From contig NZ_NIRS01000003.1 in NCBI RefSeq assembly GCF_002934665.1, positions 496,001 to 560,000 on the forward strand: a stretch of 64,000 bases of DNA. Reading direction: 5' to 3'. Within the stretch, counting starts at the first letter, position 1, and each line of letters opens with the position of its first letter. The notes below the pieces were generated by a model. The model was not told where the DNA came from. It made no database searches and saw only the letters and a list, made by a program, of their open reading frames with translations. The stretch comes from Pseudomonas laurylsulfatiphila (GTDB taxonomy: Bacteria; Pseudomonadota; Gammaproteobacteria; Pseudomonadales; Pseudomonadaceae). Both the position numbers and the translations under genes were made by a program. Shown piece by piece: positions 35,849 through 46,425 of this stretch.

Positions 35849-35866
35849 TGTACTGAAAGCGCTACA
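35849..35866. promoter_or_regulatory. Candidate GcsR site 1
   Basis: TGTACTGAAAGCGCTACA, 18 bp with TGTA...TACA ends as in TyrR boxes. One nucleotide separates it from site 2. Confidence 0.65.
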
Positions 35867-35867
35867 G

Positions 35868-35885
35868 CGGAACGATATCGCTACA
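35868..35885. promoter_or_regulatory. Candidate GcsR site 2
   Basis: Minus-strand TGTAGCGATATCGTTCCG. From memory this is close to the TGTAAC...GTTCCG site reported for P. aeruginosa GcsR. Same length and CGCTACA half as sites 1 and 3. Confidence 0.7.
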
Positions 35886-35948
35886 CCCCTCTCCGATCAC
35901 GGCTGTGCAAGGCTTTGATCCACCTCGGCTTTTATCATTGACATATGC

Positions 35949-35966
35949 CGTATCGATTTCGCTACA
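35949..35966. promoter_or_regulatory. Candidate GcsR site 3
   Basis: CGTATCGATTTCGCTACA, sharing CGCTACA and length with sites 1 and 2. It lies 65 bp upstream of the sigma-54 promoter. Confidence 0.6.
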
Positions 35967-36030
35967 ACGAATGAATTTCAGCCTTTGTCAAAACCGCCTA
36001 AATCATTGATCAATAACAATAAAAACAACG

Positions 36031-36047
36031 TTGGCCGCGTTCTTGCT
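36031..36047 (+). promoter_or_regulatory. Sigma-54 (-24/-12) promoter of gcvH
   Basis: TTGGCCGCGTTCTTGCT has the invariant GG (36033-34) and GC (36045-46) exactly 10 nt apart and fits YTGGC...TTGCW. It predicts transcription from about 36057, 70 nt before gcvH. Confidence 0.85.
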
Positions 36048-36126
36048 ATGTAGTTCTCCATAACCAGGGCATCGCCCAAGCATTCAATCGCGTCCACCAG
36101 ACGAGTCTGGCCCCTTAGGAGTTTCC

Positions 36127-36510
36127 ATGAGCGAGTTGCGTTTTACTGAAGATCACGAATGGCTGCGCACCGAAGCTGACGGCAGCGTCACGGTCGGCAT
36201 CACCGCTTTCGCACAGAACGCCCTGGGCGACGTGGTTTTCGTTCAACTGCCTGAGCTGCAGTCCTACGACAAAGGCGCCGAAGCCGCCACCGTGGAATCG
36301 GTAAAGGCTGCCAGCGGCGTGTACATGCCGCTGGACGGCGAAGTGCTGGAAGTGAACCCGGCGCTGGACAGCAGCCCTGAGCTGGTCAACGAAGATCCGC
36401 TGGGCGAAGGCTGGTTCTTCCGTTTCAAACCTGCCGATGCCAACGCTGTCGGCCAACTGCTGGACCAGGACGCCTACGACCGCCTGATCAAAGCCCAAGC
36501 CGAAGCCTGA
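36127..36510 (+). CDS. gcvH: Glycine cleavage system H protein
   Basis: Small lipoyl carrier shuttling the aminomethyl group between P, T and L proteins. The 127 residues match GcvH, with the lipoylated Lys60 in [12 protein letters not shown] and an acidic surface around it. TTAGGAG lies 6 nt before ATG. First gene of the operon under the sigma-54 promoter. The lpd gene for the L protein is not in the window. Confidence 0.97.
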   Translation: MSELRFTEDHEWLRTEADGSVTVGITAFAQNALGDVVFVQLPELQSYDKGAEAATVESVKAASGVYMPLDGEVLEVNPALDSSPELVNEDPLGEGWFFRFKPADANAVGQLLDQDAYDRLIKAQAEA

Positions 36511-36521
36511 GGAGCACTGAC

Positions 36522-39374
36522 ATGACCCAGATCAATTTGACCACCGCCAATGAATTCATCGCCCGTCACATCGGCCCCCGTGCCGGTGACGAGCAAGCCA
36601 TGCTCAACAGCCTCGGTTTCGACTCCCTGGAAGCCCTGAGCGCCAGAGTGATTCCCGAGAGCATCAAGGGCACCAGCGTCCTCGGCCTGGAAGACGGCTT
36701 GAGCGAAGCCGATGCCCTGGCCTTGATCAAGTCCATCGCGAGCAAAAACAAGCTGTTCAAGACCTTCATCGGCCAGGGCTACTACGGCACCCACACGCCG
36801 TCGCCGATCCTGCGCAACCTGCTGGAAAACCCGGCCTGGTACACCGCCTACACCCCGTACCAGCCAGAAATCTCCCAGGGCCGTCTCGAAGCGCTGCTGA
36901 ACTTCCAGACCCTGATCAGCGACCTCACCGGCCTGCCGATCGCCAACGCCTCGCTGCTCGACGAAGCCACCGCCGCTGCCGAAGCCATGACCTTCTGCAA
37001 ACGCCTGAGCAAGAACAAAGGCAGCCATCAGTTCTTCGCCTCCGTGCATTGCCACCCGCAGACCCTCGACGTACTGCGCACCCGTGCCGAGCCTCTGGGC
37101 ATCGACGTGGTGGTTGGCGACGAGCGTGAACTGACCGACGTGACGCCGTTCTTTGGCGCCCTGCTGCAATACCCGGCAAGCAACGGTGACGTGTTCGACT
37201 ACCGCGAGCTGACCGAACGCTTCCACGCCGCCAACGCCCTCGTGGCCGTGGCCGCTGACCTGCTGGCCCTTACCGTGCTGACCGCACCGGGCGAATTCGG
37301 TGCCGACGTGGCCATCGGCAGCGCACAGCGCTTCGGCGTGCCGCTGGGCTTCGGTGGCCCGCACGCGGCGTACTTCTCCACCAAGGACGCGTTCAAGCGT
37401 GACATGCCGGGCCGCCTGGTCGGTGTTTCCGTAGACCGTTTCGGCAACCCGGCCCTGCGCCTGGCCATGCAGACCCGCGAACAACACATCCGTCGCGAGA
37501 AAGCCACGTCGAACATCTGCACCGCGCAAGTGCTGCTGGCCAACATCGCCAGCATGTACGCCGTGTACCACGGTCCGAAAGGCCTGACGCAGATCGCCAA
37601 TCGCGTGCACCACCTGACTGCGATCCTGGCAAAAGGCTTGAGCGCATTGGGTCTGAACGTCGAGCAAGCGAACTTCTTCGACACCCTGACCGTGAAGACC
37701 GGTGCTCAAACCGCCGCCCTGCACGACAAGGCGCACGCCCAGCGCATCAACCTGCGCGTGGTCGATGGCGAACGCCTGGGCCTGTCCCTGGACGAAACCA
37801 CCACTCAGGCCGACGTTGAAACCCTGTGGAGCCTGCTGTCCGACGGCAAGGCCCTGCCGGAGTTCGCCGCCCTCGCCGCCTCGGTACAGAGCGCCATCCC
37901 GGCCGCGCTGGTACGTCAGTCGCCGATCCTCAGCCATCCGGTGTTCAACCGCTATCACTCGGAAACCGAGCTGATGCGCTACCTGCGCAAACTGGCGGAC
38001 AAGGACCTGGCGCTGGACCGCACCATGATCCCGCTGGGTTCGTGCACCATGAAACTCAACGCCGCCAGCGAAATGATCCCGGTGACCTGGGCCGAGTTTG
38101 GTGCTCTGCACCCGTTCGCCCCGGCCGAGCAAAGCGCCGGCTATCAGCAATTGACCGACGAACTGGAAGCCATGCTGTGCGCAGCGACCGGCTACGATTC
38201 GGTTTCGCTGCAACCGAACGCCGGTTCCCAGGGTGAATACGCAGGTCTCTTGGCGATCCGTGCCTACCACCAGAGCCGTGGCGAAGACCGCCGCGACATC
38301 TGCCTGATCCCGTCGTCGGCCCACGGCACCAACCCGGCCACCGCTCAGATGGCCGGTATGCGTGTGGTCGTGACCGCGTGCGATGCCCGCGGCAACGTCG
38401 ACATCGAAGACCTGCGCGCCAAGGCCATCGAGCACCGCGAGCACCTCGCCGCGTTGATGATCACCTACCCGTCGACCCACGGCGTGTTCGAAGAAGGCAT
38501 CCGCGAAATCTGTGGCATCGTTCATGACAACGGCGGCCAGGTGTACATCGACGGCGCCAACATGAACGCCATGGTCGGCCTCTGCGCACCGGGCAAGTTC
38601 GGCGGCGACGTGTCGCACCTGAACCTGCACAAGACCTTCTGCATCCCCCACGGCGGTGGCGGCCCGGGCGTCGGCCCGATCGGTGTGAAATCGCACCTGG
38701 CGCCGTTCCTGCCGGGCCACGCGCAGATGGAGCGCAAGGAAGGCGCCGTTTGCGCGGCACCGTTCGGCAGCGCGAGCATTCTGCCGATCACCTGGATGTA
38801 CATTCGTATGATGGGTGGCGCGGGCCTCAAGCGTGCTTCGCAGCTGGCGATCCTCAATGCCAACTACATCTCCCGTCGCCTCGAAGAGCACTATCCAGTG
38901 CTGTACACCGGCAGCAACGGCCTGGTGGCGCACGAATGCATCCTCGACCTGCGTCCATTGAAAGACAGCAGCGGCATCAGTGTCGATGACGTCGCCAAGC
39001 GCCTGATCGACTTCGGTTTCCATGCGCCGACCATGTCGTTCCCGGTAGCCGGCACGCTGATGATCGAGCCGACCGAAAGCGAATCCAAGGAAGAACTGGA
39101 CCGCTTCTGCGACGCCATGATCCGCATCCGCGAAGAAATCCGCGCAGTGGAAAACGGCACCCTGGACAAGGACGACAACCCGCTGAAAAACGCTCCGCAC
39201 ACCGCCAAGGAGCTGGTCGGCGAGTGGTCGCACCCGTACAGCCGTGAGCAAGCGGTTTACCCGGTTGCGTCGCTGATCGAAGGCAAGTACTGGCCGCCGG
39301 TCGGTCGCGTCGACAACGTGTTTGGCGATCGCAACCTGGTCTGCGCCTGCCCGTCGATCGAAAGCTACGCTTAA
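36522..39374 (+). CDS. gcvP: Glycine dehydrogenase (decarboxylating), P protein
   Basis: PLP enzyme that decarboxylates glycine and loads the aminomethyl group on GcvH. The 950 residues are the full-length fused form: N-terminal half (FIARHIGPR...[38 protein letters not shown]), and C-terminal half with [14 protein letters not shown] and the PLP-binding Lys near 703 in [17 protein letters not shown]. It lies 11 nt after gcvH with GAGGAG as ribosome-binding site. A terminator and REP follow, so downstream sdaA-gcvT may be expressed at lower level. Confidence 0.97.
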   Translation: MTQINLTTANEFIARHIGPRAGDEQAMLNSLGFDSLEALSARVIPESIKGTSVLGLEDGLSEADALALIKSIASKNKLFKTFIGQGYYGTHTPSPILRNLLENPAWYTAYTPYQPEISQGRLEALLNFQTLISDLTGLPIANASLLDEATAAAEAMTFCKRLSKNKGSHQFFASVHCHPQTLDVLRTRAEPLGIDVVVGDERELTDVTPFFGALLQYPASNGDVFDYRELTERFHAANALVAVAADLLALTVLTAPGEFGADVAIGSAQRFGVPLGFGGPHAAYFSTKDAFKRDMPGRLVGVSVDRFGNPALRLAMQTREQHIRREKATSNICTAQVLLANIASMYAVYHGPKGLTQIANRVHHLTAILAKGLSALGLNVEQANFFDTLTVKTGAQTAALHDKAHAQRINLRVVDGERLGLSLDETTTQADVETLWSLLSDGKALPEFAALAASVQSAIPAALVRQSPILSHPVFNRYHSETELMRYLRKLADKDLALDRTMIPLGSCTMKLNAASEMIPVTWAEFGALHPFAPAEQSAGYQQLTDELEAMLCAATGYDSVSLQPNAGSQGEYAGLLAIRAYHQSRGEDRRDICLIPSSAHGTNPATAQMAGMRVVVTACDARGNVDIEDLRAKAIEHREHLAALMITYPSTHGVFEEGIREICGIVHDNGGQVYIDGANMNAMVGLCAPGKFGGDVSHLNLHKTFCIPHGGGGPGVGPIGVKSHLAPFLPGHAQMERKEGAVCAAPFGSASILPITWMYIRMMGGAGLKRASQLAILNANYISRRLEEHYPVLYTGSNGLVAHECILDLRPLKDSSGISVDDVAKRLIDFGFHAPTMSFPVAGTLMIEPTESESKEELDRFCDAMIRIREEIRAVENGTLDKDDNPLKNAPHTAKELVGEWSHPYSREQAVYPVASLIEGKYWPPVGRVDNVFGDRNLVCACPSIESYA

Positions 39375-39382
39375 ACCAATGA

Positions 39383-39409
39383 GGGGGCGGTTGATCCCGC
39401 CCCCCTTTT
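39383..39409 (+). terminator. Rho-independent-type terminator after gcvP
   Basis: GGGGGCGG (39383-39390) pairs with CCGCCCCC (39397-39404), followed by CTTTT. The T-run is short, so termination may be partial. Confidence 0.72.
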
Positions 39410-39429
39410 GCAAAAACACCACAGTCCCC

Positions 39430-39519
39430 TGTGGGAGCGAGCTTGCTCGCGATAGCGGTCTTTCAGTCGACATCTATGGTGAATGTCAGACCGTCATCGC
39501 GAGCAAGCTCGCTCCCACA
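39430..39519. repeat. REP pair, family B
   Basis: TGTGGGAGCGAGCTTGCTCG and inverse CGAGCAAGCTCGCTCCCACA, in the gcvP-sdaA gap where P. aeruginosa carries glyA2. Confidence 0.9.
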
Positions 39520-39557
39520 GTGAATTGCGCCAACCTTCCGATTCCGTGAATTCCTAT

Positions 39558-39565
39558 AACAAGAA
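39558..39565 (+). promoter_or_regulatory. Candidate CA motif in sdaA leader
   Basis: AACAAGAA fits AANAANAA and lies just before the CCGGAG ribosome-binding site of sdaA. A weak single match; Hfq/Crc control is inferred. Confidence 0.35.
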
Positions 39566-39579
39566 ACCGGAGAACCACC

Positions 39580-40956
<1,377 letters not shown>

Positions 40957-40992
40957 TGCGCGCTCATCTGCACCCTTCTTCAGGAGCTGAAT

Positions 40993-42117
40993 ATGTCCAC
41001 CGAACAACTGTTGAAAACCCCGTTGCACGCACTGCACATCGAACTCGGCGCGCGCATGGTGCCGTTCGCCGGCTATGACATGCCGGTGCAATATCCGCTG
41101 GGCGTGATGAAAGAACACCAGCACACCCGCGACCAGGCCGGGCTGTTCGATGTCTCGCACATGGGCCAGATCCGCCTGACCGGCGCCGCTGCCGCCAAGG
41201 CCCTGGAAACCCTGGTGCCGGTGGACATCATCGACCTGCCGGTGGGCATGCAGCGTTACGCGATGTTCACCAATGCGACGGGCGGCATCCTCGATGACCT
41301 GATGGTCGCCAACCTGGGCAACGACGAACTGTTCCTGGTGGTCAACGCCGCTTGCAAGGATCAGGACCTGGCCCACCTGCGCAAGCACATCGGTGAGCAG
41401 TGCACGATTGAGCCGCTGTTCGAGGAACGCGCATTGCTCGCCCTGCAAGGTCCGGCAGCCGTGACGGTACTGGCGCGCCTGGCACCTGAAGTGGCCAAGA
41501 TGACCTTCATGCAGTTCGCCCGCGTGAAGCTGCTGGGCGTGGACTGTTTTGTCAGCCGCTCGGGTTACACCGGCGAAGACGGTTTCGAAATTTCCGTCCC
41601 CGCCGCCAACGCCGAAGCCCTGGCTCGCGCCCTGCTGGCCGAACCGGAAGTGGCCGCCATCGGCCTTGGCGCCCGCGACTCGCTGCGCCTGGAGGCGGGC
41701 TTGTGCCTGTACGGGCATGACATGAACACCGAGACCAGCCCGATCGAAGCGAGCCTGCTGTGGGCGATCTCCAAGCCGCGTCGTGCCGATGGCGCACGGG
41801 CCGGCGGCTTCCCTGGCGCCGAAACCGTGTTCGCCCAGCAACAGGCAGGTGTCAGCCGCAAACGCGTCGGCCTGTTACCGCAGGAACGCACACCAGTGCG
41901 CGAGGGTGCGGAGATCGTCAACGAAGCCGGCGACATCATCGGTAGCGTCTGCAGCGGCGGTTTCGGACCGACCCTGGGCGGGCCGCTGGCCATGGGTTAT
42001 GTCGACAGCGCCCATATCGCACTGGACACACCCGTCTGGGCGATTGTGCGTGGGAAAAAGGTACCTTTGCTTGTAAGCAAAATGCCATTTGTTCCACAAC
42101 GCTACTATCGCGGCTGA
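40993..42117 (+). CDS. gcvT: Aminomethyltransferase, glycine cleavage T protein
   Basis: Releases ammonia from aminomethyl-GcvH and passes the methylene group to tetrahydrofolate. The 374 residues match Gcv[56 protein letters not shown] and [25 protein letters not shown] lies 7 nt before ATG and sdaA ends 36 nt upstream. Last gene of the glycine operon. Confidence 0.96.
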   Translation: MSTEQLLKTPLHALHIELGARMVPFAGYDMPVQYPLGVMKEHQHTRDQAGLFDVSHMGQIRLTGAAAAKALETLVPVDIIDLPVGMQRYAMFTNATGGILDDLMVANLGNDELFLVVNAACKDQDLAHLRKHIGEQCTIEPLFEERALLALQGPAAVTVLARLAPEVAKMTFMQFARVKLLGVDCFVSRSGYTGEDGFEISVPAANAEALARALLAEPEVAAIGLGARDSLRLEAGLCLYGHDMNTETSPIEASLLWAISKPRRADGARAGGFPGAETVFAQQQAGVSRKRVGLLPQERTPVREGAEIVNEAGDIIGSVCSGGFGPTLGGPLAMGYVDSAHIALDTPVWAIVRGKKVPLLVSKMPFVPQRYYRG

Positions 42118-42138
42118 TTGAATGTTCCTATAAGTAAC

Positions 42139-42178
42139 GCGGTTGCGTTAACTGTGCACTAATGTGTAACGCAACCGC
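42139..42178. repeat. 12-bp stem-loop after gcvT
   Basis: GCGGTTGCGTTA (42139-42150) and TAACGCAACCGC (42167-42178) are exact complements around a 16-nt loop, 22 nt after gcvT. No T-run follows. It may end or protect the glycine operon mRNA. Confidence 0.7.
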
Positions 42179-42520
42179 CATAAAATAGTGCATTGTTTGG
42201 CTCTAAGCTTCGATTATGAACTTTGCTTATAACGATCGAAAACATTTGAACAGCGCTAGCGTATAAGGCCCCACTAGTGGACTGACTTTGCCATCAACCT
42301 GAGGAAATACGGGGCCTTCACAGGGCTTGTTTTTTCTCCCGTAGTTGGCGTAGAGTTTGTTCACTGTGTTTGCATGGGTCGCTTGGAATCGTGACCTGGG
42401 CAGTAGCCTACAAGTTAGCTACATCCCGTTCGACGTCTTCTTACTCTCCTGCAACCAGCCCCAGTACTCTTTCATGAGAAGGAGACTGTCATTAATTTTT
42501 TGCGTCAAAGGAAATAAGAA
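42179..42520 (+). promoter_or_regulatory. Promoter and long leader of the cold-shock gene
   Basis: About 340 bp without a gene. AAGGCCCC (42265-42272) and GGGGCCTT (42311-42318) can form a stem around 38 nt, followed by CACAGGGCTTG and a T-run at 42329-42336. GTAGC/GCTAC (42403-42422) gives a small hairpin. Long structured leaders are usual for cspA-type mRNAs. The first stem plus T-run could also end a short RNA, but I have no family match. Confidence 0.5.
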
Positions 42521-42733
42521 ATGTCCCAACGTCAGAGCGGTACCGTCAAGTGGTTTAACGACGAGAAAGGTTTTGGTTTTATCACTCCTGAAAGCGGTCC
42601 GGATCTGTTCGTGCATTTCCGCGCCATCCAGGGCAACGGCTTCAAGAGCCTGAAAGAAGGCCAGAAAGTGACTTTCATCGCTGTGCAAGGCCAGAAAGGC
42701 ATGCAGGCTGACGAAGTACAAGCAGAAGCCTAA
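42521..42733 (+). CDS. Cold-shock protein, CspA family
   Basis: Single-stranded nucleic-acid chaperone. The 70 residues form one cold-shock domain with the RNA-binding motifs KGFGFI (RNP1) and LFVHF (RNP2), starting [29 protein letters not shown] lies about 8 nt before ATG, and AATAAGAA, a possible CA motif, touches the start codon. A strong terminator follows, so it is monocistronic. CapB/CspA is the likely name; paralogues cannot be told apart here. Confidence 0.95.
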
Positions 42734-42748
42734 TCTTCTGTAACGAAA

Positions 42749-42780
42749 AAGCCCCTGATGCTGACATCAGGGGCTTTTTT
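42749..42780 (+). terminator. Rho-independent terminator of the cold-shock gene
   Basis: AGCCCCTGATG-CTGA-CATCAGGGGCT (42750-42775) followed by T residues to 42780. Confidence 0.93.
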
Positions 42781-42827
42781 GTGCGCGTAAATCCGTAAAA
42801 TGGCTTCTTTTTCGCCGAGAGCCTGCC

Positions 42828-43316
42828 ATGTCGAAACACCTGCTTACCCCCCAGGGCGACTTTCCTGCCGCTGGCCTGGGTCGTCGTCTGGCAGCCATGT
42901 TCTATGATTTCCTGCTATGCACCGCCCTGCTGATCGTCACCAGCGGCCTCTACAAGATGATCCAGATGGCGATCATCGGCGAAGAAAGGATGCGCACCCT
43001 GACCGAAGCCGGCGCGCTGGACGGCGATCCCCTGCTCTCCACAGTCCTGCTGTTCGTACTGTTCGGCTTCTTCGCCAAATTCTGGACCTGGTCGGGTCAG
43101 ACCCTGGGCATGCAGGTCTGGTGCATTCGCGTACAGAACGCCGACGGCTCATCCATCAGCCTGTGGCAGGCGCTGTTGCGCTTTGTGGTGTCGATCGCTT
43201 CCTTGCTGTGTGTTGGCCTTGGGTTCTTCTGGTCGCTGTTCGACAAACAGCAACGCAGCTGGCATGACATGTATTCCAACACGCAACTGGTGCGGATTCC
43301 GAAGAAGACCAAGTAA
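42828..43316 (+). CDS. RDD-family inner-membrane protein
   Basis: Function unknown. The 162 residues have the RDD pattern: an early Arg-rich helix (AAGLGRRLAAMFYDFLLCTALLIV, with RR...D), a second membrane segment (LLSTVLLFVLFGFFAKFW), the WSGQTLGMQVWCIRV loop, a third segment (LLRFVVSIASLLCVGLGFFW), and the closing DKQQRSWHDMYSNTQLV. Family members have been linked to ion transport, without firm general function. It stands alone. Confidence 0.87.
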   Translation: MSKHLLTPQGDFPAAGLGRRLAAMFYDFLLCTALLIVTSGLYKMIQMAIIGEERMRTLTEAGALDGDPLLSTVLLFVLFGFFAKFWTWSGQTLGMQVWCIRVQNADGSSISLWQALLRFVVSIASLLCVGLGFFWSLFDKQQRSWHDMYSNTQLVRIPKKTK

Positions 43317-43336
43317 TTCAGTCGTACAAAAACCAC

Positions 43337-43425
43337 TGTGGGAGCGAGCCTGCTCGCGATGGCGGCTTATCAGTCAACACGTATGTGACTGTCAGACCGC
43401 TATCGCGAGCAGGCTCGCTCCCACA
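43337..43425. repeat. REP pair, family B
   Basis: TGTGGGAGCGAGCCTGCTCG and its inverse between the convergent RDD and nadA genes. The last REP before a 10.9-kb REP-free stretch. Confidence 0.9.
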
Positions 43426-43449
43426 GTTTTTGCTACTAGCTGGTAGATC

Positions 43450-44508
43450 TCAGGCGTTCCCGGCCAGTTTCATTCGCGCCGCCTGGGTGAAGTCCAGCAT
43501 CCGCTTGAGCGGTCGAATCGCCTGCGGGATCAGCGCCGGGTCGACGAAGATCTCGTTCGCGCCTTCTTTCAACGCCTTGAGCGTGCGCTCAAGGGTGTTC
43601 ATGGCCATCCACGGGCAATGTGCACAACTGCGGCACGCCGCGCCGTTACCCGCCGTCGGGGCTTCGATAAAGACCTTGTCCGGGCACAGCTGCTGCATCT
43701 TGTAGAAGATGCCGCGGTCGGTGGCAACGATCAGCGTCTTGTTCGGCAGGCTCTGTGCCGCCGCGATCAACTGGCTGGTGGAGCCCACGGCGTCAGCCAG
43801 TTCAATCACCGACGTCGGCGACTCCGGGTGCACCAGAATTGCCGCATCCGGGTACAGCGCCTTCATGTCTTCAAGCTGCTTGGACTTGAACTCTTCGTGA
43901 ACGATGCAGGCACCGTCCCACAGCAGCATGTCGGCACCGGTCTGGCGCTGGATGTAAGTACCCAGGTGCTTGTCCGGCCCCCAGATGATGGTCTCGCCGT
44001 TGTCCATCAGGCTTTCGACGATTTCCAGCGCACAGCTTGAAGTCACCACCCAATCCGCGCGGGCTTTTACCGCAGCGGAAGTGTTGGCGTACACCACGAC
44101 CGTGCGCTCCGGGTGCTGATCGCAGAACGCGGAAAACTCGTCCACCGGGCACCCCAGGTCGAGCGAGCAGGTCGCTTCGAGGGTCGGCATCAGCACGCGT
44201 TTTTCCGGATTGAGGATCTTGGCAGTCTCCCCCATGAACTTCACGCCGGCGACGACCACGGTCTTGGCCGGATGGGCATTGCCGAAGCGGGCCATCTCCA
44301 GCGAGTCGGAGACACAGCCCCCCGTCTCTTCGGCCAGCGCCTGAATGACAGGGTCACAATAGAAGTGGGCCACCAGCACCGCGTCCTGAGCCTTGAGCTC
44401 GGCAGCGATGGCGGCACGGTAGTAAGCCTCTTCATCGGCGGTCAGCGGTTTGGGCTGTTTGGCGTCGAGGTGGGCTTGAACCAGAAGGCGTTCGGATATC
44501 TGCGTCAT
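43450..44508 (-). CDS. nadA: Quinolinate synthase A
   Basis: Condenses iminoaspartate with dihydroxyacetone phosphate to quinolinate for NAD synthesis, using a 4Fe-4S cluster. From MTQISERLL at 44508 it has 352 residues. Cluster-ligand-type cysteines appear in [19 protein letters not shown] and [11 protein letters not shown], and substrate motifs in [10 protein letters not shown] and ILVHPESP. The frame is open about 100 nt upstream but the extension is not family-like. Confidence 0.95.
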   Translation of the reverse strand: MTQISERLLVQAHLDAKQPKPLTADEEAYYRAAIAAELKAQDAVLVAHFYCDPVIQALAEETGGCVSDSLEMARFGNAHPAKTVVVAGVKFMGETAKILNPEKRVLMPTLEATCSLDLGCPVDEFSAFCDQHPERTVVVYANTSAAVKARADWVVTSSCALEIVESLMDNGETIIWGPDKHLGTYIQRQTGADMLLWDGACIVHEEFKSKQLEDMKALYPDAAILVHPESPTSVIELADAVGSTSQLIAAAQSLPNKTLIVATDRGIFYKMQQLCPDKVFIEAPTAGNGAACRSCAHCPWMAMNTLERTLKALKEGANEIFVDPALIPQAIRPLKRMLDFTQAARMKLAGNA

Positions 44509-44717
44509 GTTCGCAAGACCTGCAGGCGCATTCGCGCGAAAGTCGAGTATACACCCGGCTCCGGACCCTTCAGGGTACCGCCGGGAAAGTGAGTATTCAT
44601 CAGGCACGGACAGCGTTGAAGCTGCGCAAGGCTACAGAATATCCGACAGATGCAAAAGATGATTCTGATCTGCGCCTTGCGCAGCAGCCCGGAGCGAGGC
44701 GGACTTGAATCGCAGGC

Positions 44718-44759
44718 AAAAAAAAATCCGGAAATCCTCACTTGCGTGGGCCTTCCAGA
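44718..44759 (-). terminator. Terminator downstream of tRNA-Lys
   Basis: On the minus strand TCTGGAA pairs with TTCCGGA (with one G-T pair) across an 18-nt loop, followed by a run of about nine T (plus-strand A-run 44718-44726). Confidence 0.7.
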
Positions 44760-44778
44760 CTTTTAAAACTGCTAAAAA

Positions 44779-44854
44779 TGGTGGGTCGTGTGGGATTCGA
44801 ACCTACGACCAATTGGTTAAAAGCCAACTGCTCTACCAACTGAGCTAACGACCC
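44779..44854 (-). tRNA. tRNA-Lys (anticodon TTT)
   Basis: A 76-nt cloverleaf on the minus strand with encoded CCA (44779-44781). Acceptor GGGTCGT/ACGACCC pairs fully. The D arm is GCTCAGTTGGTAGAGC. The anticodon stem GTTGG/CCAAT encloses loop CTTTTAA, so the anticodon is TTT. The T arm has GTTCGAATC. Confidence 0.97.
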
Positions 44855-44871
44855 GCTGTGTGGTGGCGCGT

Positions 44872-44899
44872 ATAATACTGATTTTTAAGGACTATTCAA
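44872..44899 (-). promoter_or_regulatory. Sigma-70 promoter of tRNA-Lys
   Basis: Minus-strand TTGAAT (44894-44899), a 16-nt spacer, and TATTAT (44872-44877) place the start about 12 nt before the tRNA 5' end. Confidence 0.72.
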
Positions 44900-44917
44900 C
44901 ACCTTTTTTGAAAATAA

Positions 44918-45610
44918 TCAAAAATAAGGTGTTGGATCGCTGATTCCGGCCGCCGCAAAGCCTTCTGCGCGCAGTCGGCAGCTGTCGCATTTGCCGCACG
45001 CACGGCCATCATCGTCGGCCTGATAGCAGGAAACGGTCAGCCCGTAGTTCACGCCAAGCTTCACGCCCGCCTGGACGATCTGCGCCTTGCTGAGGTTTTG
45101 CAGCGGCGCCTGAATGCGGAAGCCATTGCCTTCCACACCGGCTTTGGTTGCCAGGTTGGCCATGCGCTCGAACGATTCGATGAACTCGGGACGGCAGTCC
45201 GGGTAACCGGAGTAATCCACCGCATTGACGCCGATGAAGATGTCCCGCGCACCGAGCACTTCAGCCCAGCCCAGGGCCAGGGACAGGAACACCGTATTAC
45301 GCGCAGGCACGTAAGTGACAGGAATGCCCTCACCCAACTCTTCCGGAATATCGATGCTGCTGTCGGTCAGCGCCGAGCCGCCCATGCCGTTCAGGTTCAG
45401 GCCGATCACCTTGTGCTCGACCACACCCAGATCCCGCGCCACACGCTCGGCGGCATGCAGTTCGGCGTGAGAACGCTGGCCGTAATCGAAGCTCATGGTG
45501 TAGCAGCTGTAGCCTTTTGCGCGCGCCATGGCGACCACGGTCGCCGAGTCCAGGCCACCGGACAGCAGGATGACCGCACGTTTTTCAGCAGTGTTGAGTT
45601 GTTCAGTCAT
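44918..45610 (-). CDS. queC: 7-Cyano-7-deazaguanine synthase
   Basis: Converts 7-carboxy-7-deazaguanine to preQ0 with ammonia and ATP, in queuosine synthesis. From [11 protein letters not shown] at 45610 it has 230 residues with the ATP PP-loop [11 protein letters not shown] and the zinc-binding C-terminus [14 protein letters not shown]. It begins 2 nt after the queE stop codon, so the two are coupled. The frame is open further upstream within queE, but that is not family sequence. Confidence 0.95.
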   Translation of the reverse strand: MTEQLNTAEKRAVILLSGGLDSATVVAMARAKGYSCYTMSFDYGQRSHAELHAAERVARDLGVVEHKVIGLNLNGMGGSALTDSSIDIPEELGEGIPVTYVPARNTVFLSLALGWAEVLGARDIFIGVNAVDYSGYPDCRPEFIESFERMANLATKAGVEGNGFRIQAPLQNLSKAQIVQAGVKLGVNYGLTVSCYQADDDGRACGKCDSCRLRAEGFAAAGISDPTPYF

Positions 45611-45611
45611 T

Positions 45612-46259
45612 TCAGCGCCCCGGCTCGTCATTCCATAGATATTTATGCAGCTGCAATTGCAAACGCACTGGCAGGTTGTCCGCCACCACCCAGTCCGCCA
45701 GTTCCCGGGCATTGAGATCATGGTGGCTTGGCGAGAACAGGACTTCGCCGGCGCGCTGGTCCAGACCGTACTGGATCAGCTTGGAAACGGACCAGTCATA
45801 GTCCTCCCGCGAGCAGATGACAAATTTCACCTGATCGTTGGGCGTGAGCAGCTCGATGTTTTCGTAGCGATTGCGGTGCGCTTCCTTCGAACCCGGGGTT
45901 TTCAGGTCGACAACACGACTGACCCGGGAATCTACCGGCGAGATATCGATAGAGCCACTGGTTTCCAGGGACACTTCGTAACCGGCATCGCACAAGCGCT
46001 TGAGCAAGGGAATGGCGTTGGGTTGCGCCAGGGGCTCGCCGCCCGTGACACAGACATAACGCGGGCGGAAACCGGCGACCTGCTCGAGGATGTCGTCGAG
46101 GGTGCGAATGGTTCCGCCGGTGAACGCGTAGGCGCTGTCGCAGTATTGGCAACGCAACGGGCAACCGGTCAGGCGCACAAAAACAGTGGGCAGGCCGGCA
46201 GTCCGAGTTTCACCCTGCAACGAGTAGAAAACTTCGGTGATTCTCAATGTGTCTTGCAT
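45612..46259 (-). CDS. queE: 7-Carboxy-7-deazaguanine synthase (radical SAM)
   Basis: Radical-SAM ring contraction making 7-carboxy-7-deazaguanine from the QueD product. From [17 protein letters not shown] at 46259 it has 215 residues. The cluster motif is CPLRCQYC (C-x3-C-x2-C) and the SAM-site segment is [10 protein letters not shown]. An in-frame GTG at 46268 is an alternative start. Neither has a clear Shine-Dalgarno sequence. queE-queC follow the tol-pal-cpoB cluster behind a terminator, the usual pseudomonad order. Confidence 0.94.
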   Translation of the reverse strand: MQDTLRITEVFYSLQGETRTAGLPTVFVRLTGCPLRCQYCDSAYAFTGGTIRTLDDILEQVAGFRPRYVCVTGGEPLAQPNAIPLLKRLCDAGYEVSLETSGSIDISPVDSRVSRVVDLKTPGSKEAHRNRYENIELLTPNDQVKFVICSREDYDWSVSKLIQYGLDQRAGEVLFSPSHHDLNARELADWVVADNLPVRLQLQLHKYLWNDEPGR

Positions 46260-46376
46260 AGTCGCCACGGGCGTAACAGCTAAACAGGCTGTCCGCCTCC
46301 GTCAGGCACTTCAAGGAACCCCGGCAATGCGCAGATCCCAAAAAGCGTGTTTCAGAAAAAGGGGGTGAATTCTAAC

Positions 46377-46403
46377 GAAAAAACCCGCGACAAGCGCGGG
46401 TTT
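46377..46403 (-). terminator. Rho-independent terminator of the tol-pal-cpoB transcript
   Basis: Minus-strand AAACCCGCG-CTTGT-CGCGGGTTT followed by TTTTCG, 23 nt after cpoB. Confidence 0.9.
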
Positions 46404-46425
46404 CTTTGAAACGGCTCAAGCCGCC

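Noticed and set aside
35804..36126. Glycine riboswitch before gcvH
   Set aside because: No tandem glycine-aptamer pattern is visible; the GcsR sites and sigma-54 promoter explain control.
36474..39473. 999-codon open frame on the minus strand opposite gcvP
   Set aside because: A shadow of the G+C-rich third codon positions of gcvP; its product has no family features and gcvP is unmistakable.
46260..46376. PreQ1 riboswitch before queE-queC
   Set aside because: The leader lacks the short C-rich loop and A-rich tail arrangement of preQ1-I aptamers.
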